64,000 nt of DNA, from assembly GCF_003149085.1 (NCBI RefSeq), contig NZ_QGDT01000001.1:744001-808000 (forward strand). Direction: 5' to 3'. The translations under genes and the position numbers were made by a program. This DNA is from Dyadobacter jejuensis (GTDB lineage Bacteria > Bacteroidota > Bacteroidia > Cytophagales > Spirosomataceae). The notes under the pieces are model-generated. The model was not told the origin of the DNA, did no database searches, and worked only from the letters and a program-made list of their open reading frames with translations. Every line of letters begins with the position of its first letter. Position 1 is the stretch's first letter. This document shows, one piece after another, positions 48,193 to 58,156 of the stretch.

Positions 48193-48219
48193 ATTTAGGC
48201 TAACATAATTAGACTAAAT
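48193..48219 (-). promoter_or_regulatory. Double iron-box-like operator of the AraC gene
   Basis: Two boxes with centres 14 bp apart: ATTTAGGCTAACA at 48193-48205 and AATTAGACTAAAT at 48207-48219, each built on a TTAGnCTAA dyad. They lie 42-68 bp upstream of the AraC start. Tandem dyads suggest stronger iron control of the regulator than of its target genes. Confidence 0.6.
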
Positions 48220-48374
48220 ACAAACAATAATACAAAGAAGCTTTCAGAATATCCTAATTTATACAAATAGTTACATGGAAGTGTATAAAAGTTTTATTTC
48301 TTGCGGCTCTTTGATACTGAGAAGGCTCCTCGTCATTCAGATGGCCTAAGGGAGCTTGCTGGGGCATCAGCAAA

Positions 48375-48402
48375 AATGGGTGCCCTCGTAAAGGCACCCA
48401 TT
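48375..48402 (-). terminator. Terminator of katG
   Basis: Perfect 10-bp stem AATGGGTGCC / GGCACCCATT, 8-nt loop, followed on the minus strand by TTTTTG. It lies 24 bp beyond the katG stop codon. Confidence 0.88.
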
Positions 48403-48426
48403 CGCACTGCTATTATACACTTCGGA

Positions 48427-51070
<2,644 letters not shown>

Positions 51071-51649
51071 CTAGTCGTTGAGTCCCTTGCCGTCCATGAT
51101 TTTGCTAAGGTTTTTTTCAATTCGTGCCTCCCGAGTTTTGGATTGTTTGGGCTGAGAGAAATGCAGTAGATAGGCGCGTTGGCGTCCGGGAGTCAGGGCC
51201 CCAAAGGCGGCCTGCAGGTCGGGTAGCTCATCGAGCTTTCTTTGAAACTCTTCGGGAACGGAATATTCGCGGGTGGTTTTCATGGGGACTTTTAGTCCTG
51301 CTTTTTCAATTTCAAGGGCTTCGAAGATATAGGCTTTAAGTATGGGCGCTCTGGTAATTACCTCTTGAAGTCCGGTGAAGCGCATCTGTCGGGCGGCTTG
51401 AACGTTTTCAGATTGTTGTATCAATATCCCCTCTGCGTCAGCAATGAGTGCCCCTTTAAAAAACAGGACGGCACAGTATTCCTTGAAAACATGGATTAAT
51501 ACCACGTTCTGCTTCTGGTAAATGTAACAGGGGCACCCCCATTTCACCTCTTCCGATAGTCCACAGTCGAGCACTACCTGCCTTAACATTCCTATCTCCT
51601 GGGTCCAAGGACCGGCTTTTTCAAAATAAAAATCAGCTTTTGGGTTCAT
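51071..51649 (-). CDS. YdeI/OmpD-associated family protein with DUF1801 domain
   Basis: 192 residues. The N-terminal DUF1801-like part contains CGLSEEVKWGCPCYIYQKQNVVLIHVFKEYCAVLFFKG split by conserved turns. The C-terminal YdeI tail reads ALTPGRQRAYLLHFSQPKQ, then KTREARIEKNLSKIMDGKGL. This two-part layout is common in Bacteroidota. Function unknown; the fold is compared with iron-scaffold-like proteins, but nothing here proves metal binding. Confidence 0.9.
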   Translation of the reverse strand: MNPKADFYFEKAGPWTQEIGMLRQVVLDCGLSEEVKWGCPCYIYQKQNVVLIHVFKEYCAVLFFKGALIADAEGILIQQSENVQAARQMRFTGLQEVITRAPILKAYIFEALEIEKAGLKVPMKTTREYSVPEEFQRKLDELPDLQAAFGALTPGRQRAYLLHFSQPKQSKTREARIEKNLSKIMDGKGLND

Positions 51650-51682
51650 CCTATTTTTTGGGTTTATGTTAAAGGGAAATTC

Positions 51683-52243
51683 CTAGACGCTAAGAGCACC
51701 ACGAAAGCCTCTAGCGGCATAGTAGGAATCGGCACCGTTATGGTAAACGAACACCCTCCCGTAACGCCGGTCTCCGAAGATCGCCCCACCGCGTTTTCTC
51801 GTTTCGGCGGGGGTATATAGCCAGCTGGAGGTTTTAAGGTCAAATTCCCCCAAGGATTGTAAGTGCAGGTATTGCTCCTCGGACAATAGCGCTATGCCCA
51901 TCTGGGTAGAGAGGTCGATGACACTGTTGGTGGGTTTATTGGCTTTTCGAGCCTGTAGGGCCTCCCGGTCGTAGCAAAGGCTTCTACGCTCTTTAGGACT
52001 CTCTGCCGAGCAATCAAAAAACAGGAACTCCCCACGGCCGCTATCGAAGCCCACCACGTCGGGTTCCCCACCAGTGCTTTCCATTTGTTGCAAGGACCAT
52101 AGCTTTTCTGGACTAGCCTCTAACTTAACCCGAAGTAGGTCCCAATCCAATCCAGAATGCCTAGATTCGTATTTTATAAAACGGTTTTTTAGCGTCTGCA
52201 GGAGCGACTGGCTTTGGATGGCTGTTAAAGTGGGTGTATTCAT
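51683..52243 (-). CDS. DUF4256 domain-containing protein
   Basis: 186 residues, a typical family length. Signature phrases: ESTGGEPDVVGFDSGRGEFL, FDCSAESPKERRSLCYD, and the C-terminal WLYTPAETRKRGGAIFGDRR followed by VFVYHNGADSYYAARGFRG. No known reaction. Located 33 bp upstream, in transcription order, of the YdeI/DUF1801 gene, so the two probably form one transcript. Confidence 0.92.
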   Translation of the reverse strand: MNTPTLTAIQSQSLLQTLKNRFIKYESRHSGLDWDLLRVKLEASPEKLWSLQQMESTGGEPDVVGFDSGRGEFLFFDCSAESPKERRSLCYDREALQARKANKPTNSVIDLSTQMGIALLSEEQYLHLQSLGEFDLKTSSWLYTPAETRKRGGAIFGDRRYGRVFVYHNGADSYYAARGFRGALSV

Positions 52244-52380
52244 AGGGTTAATCTAATTGATGAAAACTAAAACCGGTGCTTAATAACCCCTATGGGTAGG
52301 GTTGATCTCTTGGGCTATTACGATTCATGGGTTAGTAATATGATGGACCTTCAGTCACGCACCTATTATCCGTGGGGTGA

Positions 52381-53037
52381 TCAAGAGGCTTCGAGCTTGA
52401 CTAAGTTGGCCTTTATGGCTTCTAAGACCATTCCGACCCTGCTTTTTACATTCATTTTTTGAAATACCGATTCTCGGTACCCGTCCACCGTTCTTGGGCT
52501 CACGCACATCTTATCCGCAATTTCGGTATAGGTGAGTTCGCTACAGGAGAGTTCAACGAACCGTTTCTCCCGGTCGTTGAGGGCGTATTGTGCTTCCGGT
52601 GGGTTATTAACGTCGGGATTAAGGCTCTTGATCAGCTGACTCGTTACATAATCGGTATAGTAAAACCCCTTTTTGACCAAGGACTCTAGGGCTTGCTTCA
52701 ATTCCTGCGGTTTACAACCTTTAAGCAAATAGCCACGAGCTCCGTTTTGAAGCATTTTTACAATGGCCGTCTCCTTGTCGTTCATCGAGAGGGCAAGGAT
52801 TTTTATCTGAGGATAATGTATCTGAAGCCAGGAGGCTATTTCAAAGCCATCCATATCGGGCATGTTGATGTCCAATAGCAGGATATCGGGCAGCATGCCG
52901 AGCTCAAGCCGTTGGATAAGGGTACTCCCACTCGATACCTCAAATATGACGTCATAACCATCAAAGCGTTGGACTAGGCCCGAGAGCGCCTTAGCCATGA
53001 GTTCATGATCGTCTACAATGGCAATTTTAATGTCCAT
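52381..53037 (-). CDS. NarL-family response regulator (second two-component system)
   Basis: 218 residues. Receiver with acidic pair D9-D10 and phospho-acceptor D56 in DILLLDINMPDMDG; lysine in YLLKGCKP. C-terminal LuxR-type helix-turn-helix (ALNDREKRFVELSCSELTYT, then EIADKMCVSPRTVDGYR). The kinase gene lies upstream on the same strand across a 236-bp gap. Targets unknown. Confidence 0.95.
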   Translation of the reverse strand: MDIKIAIVDDHELMAKALSGLVQRFDGYDVIFEVSSGSTLIQRLELGMLPDILLLDINMPDMDGFEIASWLQIHYPQIKILALSMNDKETAIVKMLQNGARGYLLKGCKPQELKQALESLVKKGFYYTDYVTSQLIKSLNPDVNNPPEAQYALNDREKRFVELSCSELTYTEIADKMCVSPRTVDGYRESVFQKMNVKSRVGMVLEAIKANLVKLEAS

Positions 53038-53273
53038 GGATTTTTAATTAACATGATTCACTGCTATGATATGGGTCGGGAATATAGGTCTAAATCCTTA
53101 TTGTCGAGGCTAATAAATGCGCTGCTCGGTGGTCGGTTACGCAGGCCATGGGCATCAGAATCTATTCAATGAAATTTATTGACAATTTAGAAAATAAAAT
53201 ATTTATTCCTACCCATCCTCCCCATTATTTCCTGGGCAAAGGCTTGGAGCCAAATCGTCTAAGTTTTCCATAC

Positions 53274-54074
53274 TTAGCTAGCTTGCTCCAGGGGCACGGT
53301 GATGGAGACGTTCGTGCCGCAGTCCTGAGATGAGGTGATGGTACAACTACCTTGTATGAGTTGGGCCCTACGTTGTATGTTTCGCAGTCCCGCACCCGAG
53401 GGTACTAAGGAGACCTGGTTGCCGGTTGCGAAACTAAAGCCTTTTCCGTCGTCTCGAAAGGATAGGGTCAGAAGGTTGGAGCTATAATGTAGGGTTATCG
53501 CAATAGACTTGGCTTGGGCATGCTTGATGATATTAGTGAGTACTTCTTGTGCTATTCTGAAGAGGACAATCTCTTTTTCGTAGCCTAAGGGGACCGATTT
53601 TCCCGCCGATTCCCAGCTCACTTCGAATTTCTTTGTTTTTTCTATCCGCTCCAGTTCCTGAATTAAACTTTCCTGCAGGCCAAAATCTCGAACGAAGTCA
53701 CTGTTGTAGCGCTTGGTGAGGGTACGGACCTCTTGGGTGGTTAGCCGGATGATTTCAATGGTTTGGTGGATATAATCGGTGGGGTCCATTTCTGGATTGT
53801 CTTCGAGGATATTCAAGTTTAGGTGCGCCACAGCCAGTAGTTGCCCAACATTATCATGAAGTTCTTGAGTAATATAGCGGAGTGTTTCATTTTGAACTTC
53901 TATTCGGGCTTGTAGGAGTTCCTTTTCGTAGGTAGCCTGAAGGCCCTCTTTTTCTTTTTGACTATGCAATTGCCTTTTAAAATATAGGACAATCATCGAA
54001 ATGATGAATAGTATCGTAAGAAAGATTACCGTACTGGCTCCCACCATCCAGGCAATATCATAGGTTGTGTTCAT
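53274..54074 (-). CDS. Membrane sensor histidine kinase (NarL-partner class)
   Basis: 266 residues. One N-terminal helix (VGASTVIFLTILFIISMIVL), a short coiled coil (about 36-65), a HisKA_3-type dimerisation helix with TQELHDNVGQLL (His73), and an ATPase domain with FRIAQEVLTNIIKHAQAKSI, FRDDGKGFSF and GAGLRNIQRRAQLI. There is almost no extracytoplasmic sensor region, so signal input probably comes through the membrane helix or a partner. The membrane protein gene ending 2 bp upstream may have been that partner, but it looks damaged. Confidence 0.94.
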   Translation of the reverse strand: MNTTYDIAWMVGASTVIFLTILFIISMIVLYFKRQLHSQKEKEGLQATYEKELLQARIEVQNETLRYITQELHDNVGQLLAVAHLNLNILEDNPEMDPTDYIHQTIEIIRLTTQEVRTLTKRYNSDFVRDFGLQESLIQELERIEKTKKFEVSWESAGKSVPLGYEKEIVLFRIAQEVLTNIIKHAQAKSIAITLHYSSNLLTLSFRDDGKGFSFATGNQVSLVPSGAGLRNIQRRAQLIQGSCTITSSQDCGTNVSITVPLEQAS

Positions 54075-54076
54075 GG

Positions 54077-54775
54077 TTAATCCAGGTTTTGACTGAGCGC
54101 AATTCCTATCAGTACGAGCATGTATAAATCGTTGAAGATATAGCCAGCATCATAAAAACTTCGGGCAATCGCCATATTATGCGGTAGCAGGGTATCCACA
54201 AGGCCGGTGATAAAGCGTTTTCCACCAAAGTAAAAAGCCGCCGATACACAAAACCAGAAGGCCGAAGGCAAGCTTGAAGAAATAAACGGCTTCTTAGACA
54301 ACCGCTGTTTAGAATAAAGCATGCAGAGAAATACCATGGCGATGGATTGGATCAGGAATATTTTTGAAGTCGTACGATCCAGGCCATCCCCCACCGAAAT
54401 GCCTAAGCTGACCACCGTCAAGACGAGAATGGGGTAGACGATGGCTTTTTTAATACGAGTCGAATCTAAAAGTAGGTAAAAGATCAGGCAATTGGTTATA
54501 AGGTGAAAAATGAATGTATTGGTATGCGGTGGACTGGGGCGTTGGGTGTCCCCGGTTGATAAGGGAGCCGACCCCGTCCCATTTGCATACAAATAAAATA
54601 TTTTCGGCCTTCCTAAAACAGGGGTTTTTTCCCCTATTTTAGAAGGTGTTTCTATAGATTCATTTCCATAAGCCTCGACTCCCAAAATTCTAATAATATG
54701 CTTCGAAAGACCATCGCTATGTTGCAATGTGCATGGAGGAGGTGTAGAGCCGGGTAGGGGACTAGCTCCTATCAA
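54077..54775 (-). CDS. Multi-pass membrane protein, probably 5'-truncated
   Basis: The frame runs 232 codons from a TTG that overlaps the preceding stop codon, but only the part from about residue 84 reads like protein: five hydrophobic helices (FIFHLITNCLIFYLLL; YPILVLTVVSLGISV; FLIQSIAMVFLCMLY; SAFWFCVSAAFYFGG; LYMLVLIGIALSQ). The first 80 residues are Pro/Gly-rich, non-membrane, and contain a terminator-like hairpin at 54615-54640. Comparable proteins that precede NarL-type kinases in Bacteroidota carry two or three more N-terminal helices. Best read as a gene that has lost its 5' end, or a gene with an unusual internal start. It ends 2 bp before the kinase start. Confidence 0.6.
   Translation of the reverse strand: MIGASPLPGSTPPPCTLQHSDGLSKHIIRILGVEAYGNESIETPSKIGEKTPVLGRPKIFYLYANGTGSAPLSTGDTQRPSPPHTNTFIFHLITNCLIFYLLLDSTRIKKAIVYPILVLTVVSLGISVGDGLDRTTSKIFLIQSIAMVFLCMLYSKQRLSKKPFISSSLPSAFWFCVSAAFYFGGKRFITGLVDTLLPHNMAIARSFYDAGYIFNDLYMLVLIGIALSQNLD
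54615..54640 (-). terminator. Terminator-like hairpin inside the membrane-protein frame
   Basis: AAAACAGGGG and CCCCTATTTT arms (one mismatch) around a 6-nt T/A loop. On the minus strand the stem ends in a T run. It lies about 130 bp past the stop of the DUF3299-like gene and would end the zinc-linked operon, which argues that the frame around it is not translated. Confidence 0.65.
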
Positions 54776-55215
54776 TTTACCACCTCGGCCTCTGTTAAAA
54801 TATAATTGAGGTGTTCGATATCGCTGGGGTTTAATACGAGCCTTCCTTTCACCTTCCTGATGGCATCGGTCTTAAAGCTGAGTCGTTTATTTTTAAACTG
54901 TAGCTCCATGATAGACTCGGGACCTGCTCCCCCGCAAAAAAAACACATGGACATAGGTTGTGAGGAAAGGACGTACATATTGGACTCAGGATCCACGGGG
55001 ATCATATAACCGCGTATTTGTATTTCCTTCCCACTAAGGGCGAGTACCTTAGGGCCAAAGGTGGGATAAAGAAAATGCATATCTACTTCCTGATTATATT
55101 TCCGAACGAACTTTACATCCGTCAATCTTTTCCAGTCGATGGTGATCGGAAGGCCCGCCATAGGCGATACCAGGTTGGATAAGAAGAAGCCGATCAAGAG
55201 TGAAAGTTTTATCAT
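54772..55215 (-). CDS. Exported DUF3299-like protein with CxxC motif
   Basis: 147 residues with a signal peptide (KLSLLIGFFLSNLVSPMAG). The body reads as a small beta-barrel: VLALSGKEIQIRGYMIPVDP, SSQPMSMCFFCGGAGPESIM, KGRLVLNPSDIEHLNYILTE. The CFFCGG segment could bind a metal. Overlaps the His-rich lipoprotein gene by 4 bp (ATGA), so the two are translated together. A role in periplasmic zinc handling is inferred from the operon and operator. Confidence 0.75.
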   Translation of the reverse strand: MIKLSLLIGFFLSNLVSPMAGLPITIDWKRLTDVKFVRKYNQEVDMHFLYPTFGPKVLALSGKEIQIRGYMIPVDPESNMYVLSSQPMSMCFFCGGAGPESIMELQFKNKRLSFKTDAIRKVKGRLVLNPSDIEHLNYILTEAEVVN

Positions 55216-55601
55216 GGGGTTATTTCTTCCAACTGCATTTGGATGGAAAGGATGGCTTCTTTGGCCTGTATCTGGTAGTCGAGCATGGACTCGGCGGTCA
55301 TGGCAGGCGCTGGCTTATGTTCGTGAGGTCCCTCGTGGGTATGTTCATGTTCGAAGCCAGGGACTTCCAGCAGAGCCTCCTGCCACTGGTCTAGGAGCTG
55401 GCTTAGGCTATCGGCCTTGCTTTTCTGGGAAGGGGGTAATGCCCTGTTTTGAAGTATGGATAGGGTTTTATGTAGCTCCTGTGCCGTAGCAGCCGACTCG
55501 AGGTGAACCTCATGGGCTTGCTTCAATGTGTCCTGTTCTCCTGAACAGGAGATAAGAAAGAGAATCCCCGCTAATACCGGCAGATAAAGAAATGTTTTCA
55601 T
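55212..55601 (-). CDS. His-rich lipoprotein, probable zinc handling
   Basis: 129 residues from the ATG at 55601 (an upstream TTG lies inside the operator). Lipoprotein signal KTFLYLPVLAGILFLISCSG. A helical segment (about 25-75) is followed by a His/Glu-rich loop, HEHTHEGPHEHKPAPAM, and a last helix. Such loops bind zinc or other metals. First gene of a two-gene unit under the TTTGCAACA palindrome. Confidence 0.82.
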   Translation of the reverse strand: MKTFLYLPVLAGILFLISCSGEQDTLKQAHEVHLESAATAQELHKTLSILQNRALPPSQKSKADSLSQLLDQWQEALLEVPGFEHEHTHEGPHEHKPAPAMTAESMLDYQIQAKEAILSIQMQLEEITP

Positions 55602-55616
55602 GGTCGTGAACTTATG

Positions 55617-55639
55617 TATTTGCAACAATGTTGCAAATA
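55617..55639 (-). promoter_or_regulatory. Zur-type operator 1
   Basis: Perfect 23-bp palindrome: arms TATTTGCAACA and its complement around one central base. It lies 16 bp upstream of the His-rich lipoprotein start and 37 bp before the divergent MerC-like gene, so one site could control both directions. A near-identical site precedes zigA. Assignment to Zur is by gene content. Confidence 0.75.
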
Positions 55640-55660
55640 TTACAAAATTTTCTGAATTTT

Positions 55661-55668
55661 TAAGTTTG
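55661..55668 (+). promoter_or_regulatory. -7 element of the MerC-like gene
   Basis: TAAGTTTG, an exact TAnnTTTG match, only 7 bp before the ATG at 55676, so the transcript would be nearly leaderless. Confidence 0.55.
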
Positions 55669-55675
55669 CTACCCC

Positions 55676-56263
55676 ATGATTCAAAAATCTATCTCTACCT
55701 TATCCGCAGTTTTAGTCCTTGCGCTTGCACATGTGGGCTGCTGTTTATTGCCGCTGGTAGCGCTCGCAAGTAGTTCTATCCCGTTTTTTTCCTTTCTGTC
55801 GGAATACCAGGATGTCGTGGCTTTTTTTCAGTTAGGAATGCTGGCTTACCTCGGCTTTCACCTCTCCAGGCATTACACCGGTAAGGAACGTTTTCATTCC
55901 TCATTGGAGCGCCTTACCTATCACCTAGGACTGGTATTTACCGTTTTGTCGTTGGTGGTGGGGCATTTTGAGCCTTTTCATACCGAAAACCAGCGCATCG
56001 CCCAACAACAATTTCAATTCTTTAAAACACATCGCCGCACGGTGTTAGGCTTTACGGGGACTTTTGACGCAGGGTCAATAAAAAAGGAAATCACCCTGGT
56101 GAAAGGTATCCGATCGTGTCGGCAAGTCGCTTTACCTGAAGCCCCCCCGACCAAAGGCAGTACCATCGGTTTTTCGATTACCTATCAGACCGAGCAGGTC
56201 AGTCTTGAACAGCTTATCGAAGCGTTTCGGCAAAAGGGGCATCGGGTATGGGTTCAAGAATAA
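55676..56263 (+). CDS. MerC-like membrane protein with HMA-like C-terminal domain
   Basis: 195 residues. Three to four helices in the first 105 residues; the first helix carries HVGCCLLPLVAL, the metal-binding Cys pair of the MerC family. From about residue 125 a ferredoxin-like fold (VLGFTGTFDAGSIKKEITLV, EQVSLEQLIEAFRQKG) resembles a heavy-metal-associated domain, but the usual CxxC is absent. The operator shared with zigA and the lack of merA/merR point to zinc or general metal transport, not mercury resistance. Confidence 0.78.
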   Translation: MIQKSISTLSAVLVLALAHVGCCLLPLVALASSSIPFFSFLSEYQDVVAFFQLGMLAYLGFHLSRHYTGKERFHSSLERLTYHLGLVFTVLSLVVGHFEPFHTENQRIAQQQFQFFKTHRRTVLGFTGTFDAGSIKKEITLVKGIRSCRQVALPEAPPTKGSTIGFSITYQTEQVSLEQLIEAFRQKGHRVWVQE

Positions 56264-56296
56264 GTTCTCTCAGGAGGAGGGGATTATCAGTTTATT

Positions 56297-56327
56297 TTTA
56301 TATTTGCAACATTGTTGCAAATATAAA
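56297..56327 (+). promoter_or_regulatory. Zur-type operator 2 with embedded promoter, upstream of zigA
   Basis: Perfect 31-bp palindrome around a single central T at 56312; inner half-site TATTTGCAACA as in operator 1. The -7 element TATATTTG (56299-56306, exact TAnnTTTG) is inside its left arm, so a bound repressor would block RNA polymerase directly. The zigA start codon is 10 bp downstream. Confidence 0.82.
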
Positions 56328-56336
56328 TTCAAGTGT

Positions 56337-57545
56337 ATGAACCAAAGAAAATTGCCGGTAACCGTGCTAAGCGGATTTTTAGGGGCCGGAAAAACTACCC
56401 TGCTCAACCACCTGCTCCACAATAAGGAAGGCTTAAAGGTGGCCGTGATCGTCAATGACATGAGTGAGATTAATATTGATGCACAACTCGTAAGGGATGA
56501 GAATACCTTGAGCCGTACCGAAGAGCGGTTGGTGGAGATGTCGAACGGTTGTATTTGCTGTACCCTCCGTGAAGATTTGATGGTAGAAGTCAAGAAACTG
56601 GCTCAAGAGGATCGATTCGATTATCTGCTCATAGAGAGTACCGGTATTTCTGAACCCATACCAGTGGCTCAGACCTTCAGCTTTATGGACCAAGAAAAGG
56701 GTATTGACTTGTCGGAATGGGCCACCATCGATTGTATGGTGACGGTGGTTGACGCCCTGAATTTTGCTAAAGATTTTGGTTCACTCGATACGGTCCTAAG
56801 CAGGAATATGAATGAGGACGGGACGGATACACGGACCATCGTGAACCTGCTAACCGACCAAATCGAATTTGCCGATGTGATCGTTCTAAATAAAGTCGAT
56901 TTGGTTTCAGCCTTCGCCTTGAAAGAACTTCGTGCTGTAATTAGCGCTTTAAACCCAACTGCGAAGTTGATAGAGAGTAGCTTTTCCAAGGTAGCCCCCC
57001 AGGAAATACTTCATACCGGATTGTTCGATTATGAGAAGGCCGAGCAGTCGGCAGGATGGATACAAGAACTCAATAAGGCTGAAAATGGGGGGCATGTGCC
57101 TGAAACGGAAGAATATGGGATCAGCTCCTTTGTATATCGGGATGAGCGCCCTTTCCATCCCCAGCGTTTTTGGGATTATATTTCAAACCATTGGCCTGCG
57201 GGAATCATCCGTAGCAAAGGTTTATTTTGGATGGCCTCTCGAACCAACGATGCCTATAACTGGAGCCAGGCAGGAGGATCGGTACGGGCAGAGGCCGCTG
57301 GTGTATGGTGGGCTAGTATGAGCCTAAGTGAGCGACAGCGCTACCAGGCATATCAGGAAAATAGGGAACATATTGAGTCCAGATGGGGGCGCTTTGGCGA
57401 CCGGCAGAACGAGCTGGTCATTATTGGTCAGGATATTGACCGAGACGCCATCTTTCAAGAGCTAGAGGCTTGCCTCTGTAACCCAGCAGAAATAGCCCAA
57501 ATGCAGGAAAGTCATTCGTTTCCTGATCCATTCCCCTCCATGTAA
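56337..57545 (+). CDS. zigA: ZigA-type COG0523 zinc metallochaperone GTPase
   Basis: 402 residues from the ATG at 56337 (a longer frame upstream is open but crosses the operator). Walker A GFLGAGKT (13-20), zinc site CICC (72-75) in MSNGCICCTLREDL, guanine-specificity NKVD in VIVLNKVDLV, and a CobW C-terminal domain. Zinc-responsive members of this family supply zinc to key proteins in zinc shortage; the NDMSEINID and LSRTEERLVEMSNG segments match that branch. The 31-bp operator immediately upstream supports zinc-dependent repression. Confidence 0.94.
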   Translation: MNQRKLPVTVLSGFLGAGKTTLLNHLLHNKEGLKVAVIVNDMSEINIDAQLVRDENTLSRTEERLVEMSNGCICCTLREDLMVEVKKLAQEDRFDYLLIESTGISEPIPVAQTFSFMDQEKGIDLSEWATIDCMVTVVDALNFAKDFGSLDTVLSRNMNEDGTDTRTIVNLLTDQIEFADVIVLNKVDLVSAFALKELRAVISALNPTAKLIESSFSKVAPQEILHTGLFDYEKAEQSAGWIQELNKAENGGHVPETEEYGISSFVYRDERPFHPQRFWDYISNHWPAGIIRSKGLFWMASRTNDAYNWSQAGGSVRAEAAGVWWASMSLSERQRYQAYQENREHIESRWGRFGDRQNELVIIGQDIDRDAIFQELEACLCNPAEIAQMQESHSFPDPFPSM

Positions 57546-57586
57546 CCCCCTCCCGGCCCATCAAGTGCTCTACCTAGGGAAAGTGA

Positions 57587-57630
57587 ATATGGGAATAGCG
57601 CCACACTGTTGAATGGTCCTATTCCCATAT
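57587..57630 (+). terminator. Inverted repeat downstream of zigA
   Basis: 12-bp perfect arms ATATGGGAATAG / CTATTCCCATAT with a 20-nt loop, 42 bp after the zigA stop. Likely transcript end; no T run on the 3' side. Confidence 0.6.
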
Positions 57631-57926
57631 ATGCTGTAGCCTGCCCATGGAACGAACCTATTTATTAATCCCCGTTTAAAGGTATAATATTAAGAGCTAC
57701 AAGCCCACTATCCTTGTCTTGCCCAAATATGTGATAGCCACAGATCCCCTACCTAAAACCGGACTGTTTGTAGGCTATCCGGAGAAGGGGGACGTGGGGT
57801 TAGTGGAATGGTATAATTATAAGAATATTCAGGACTCGATATAAATGGTTTTTGTTACCATTGTGAAACTTCCGATTTGTCCCACTAAACGGGCAGATTG
57901 TATAAGTACACTGTTTAAAATCTAGC
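57631..57926. other. Intergenic region upstream of iron locus 2
   Basis: Stretch between the zigA hairpin and the promoter of receptor 2. An open frame of 54 codons without a start (57680-57844) reads like protein, beginning RYNIKSYKPTILVLPKYVIA and including TGLFVGYPEKGDVGLVEW. It may be a gene remnant. Nothing else seen. Confidence 0.4.
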
Positions 57927-57934
57927 TACATTTG
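57927..57934 (+). promoter_or_regulatory. -7 promoter element of TonB receptor 2
   Basis: TACATTTG, an exact TAnnTTTG match, 222 bp before the receptor start; a variant iron-box follows 14 bp downstream, the same order as at receptor 1. It implies a long 5' leader of about 210 nt. Confidence 0.45.
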
Positions 57935-57947
57935 TGCTATTATTTAG

Positions 57948-57960
57948 AATCAGTCTATTT
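57948..57960 (+). promoter_or_regulatory. Weak iron-box-like site of receptor 2
   Basis: AATCAGTCTATTT matches AATTAGTCTAAAT at 10 of 13 positions and sits just downstream of the -7 element. The wider stretch is also rich in TAGA/TCTA half-sites. Weaker than the sites of locus 1. Confidence 0.4.
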
Positions 57961-58156
57961 ATAATTAGTACACAATCCCTTCCTCTCTCGCTGTAATCCA
58001 GGATGAATAGGAGGTTTCGGCTAAAGAAAATCTAAAAACCATATGAACTGAATTATACTTCATCTCCTGTAAATATCTAATGTTAAAGTCCTTAGGGCTT
58101 ATTCTACCTGCTGACACCCGGTTGTCAGGCCTTCTTACTCTGTATATTTTAAAGCT

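Noticed and set aside
55676-56263. Mercury resistance determinant
   Set aside because: A MerC-like Cys pair is present, but there is no merA, merR or merT, and the shared operator and zigA indicate zinc.
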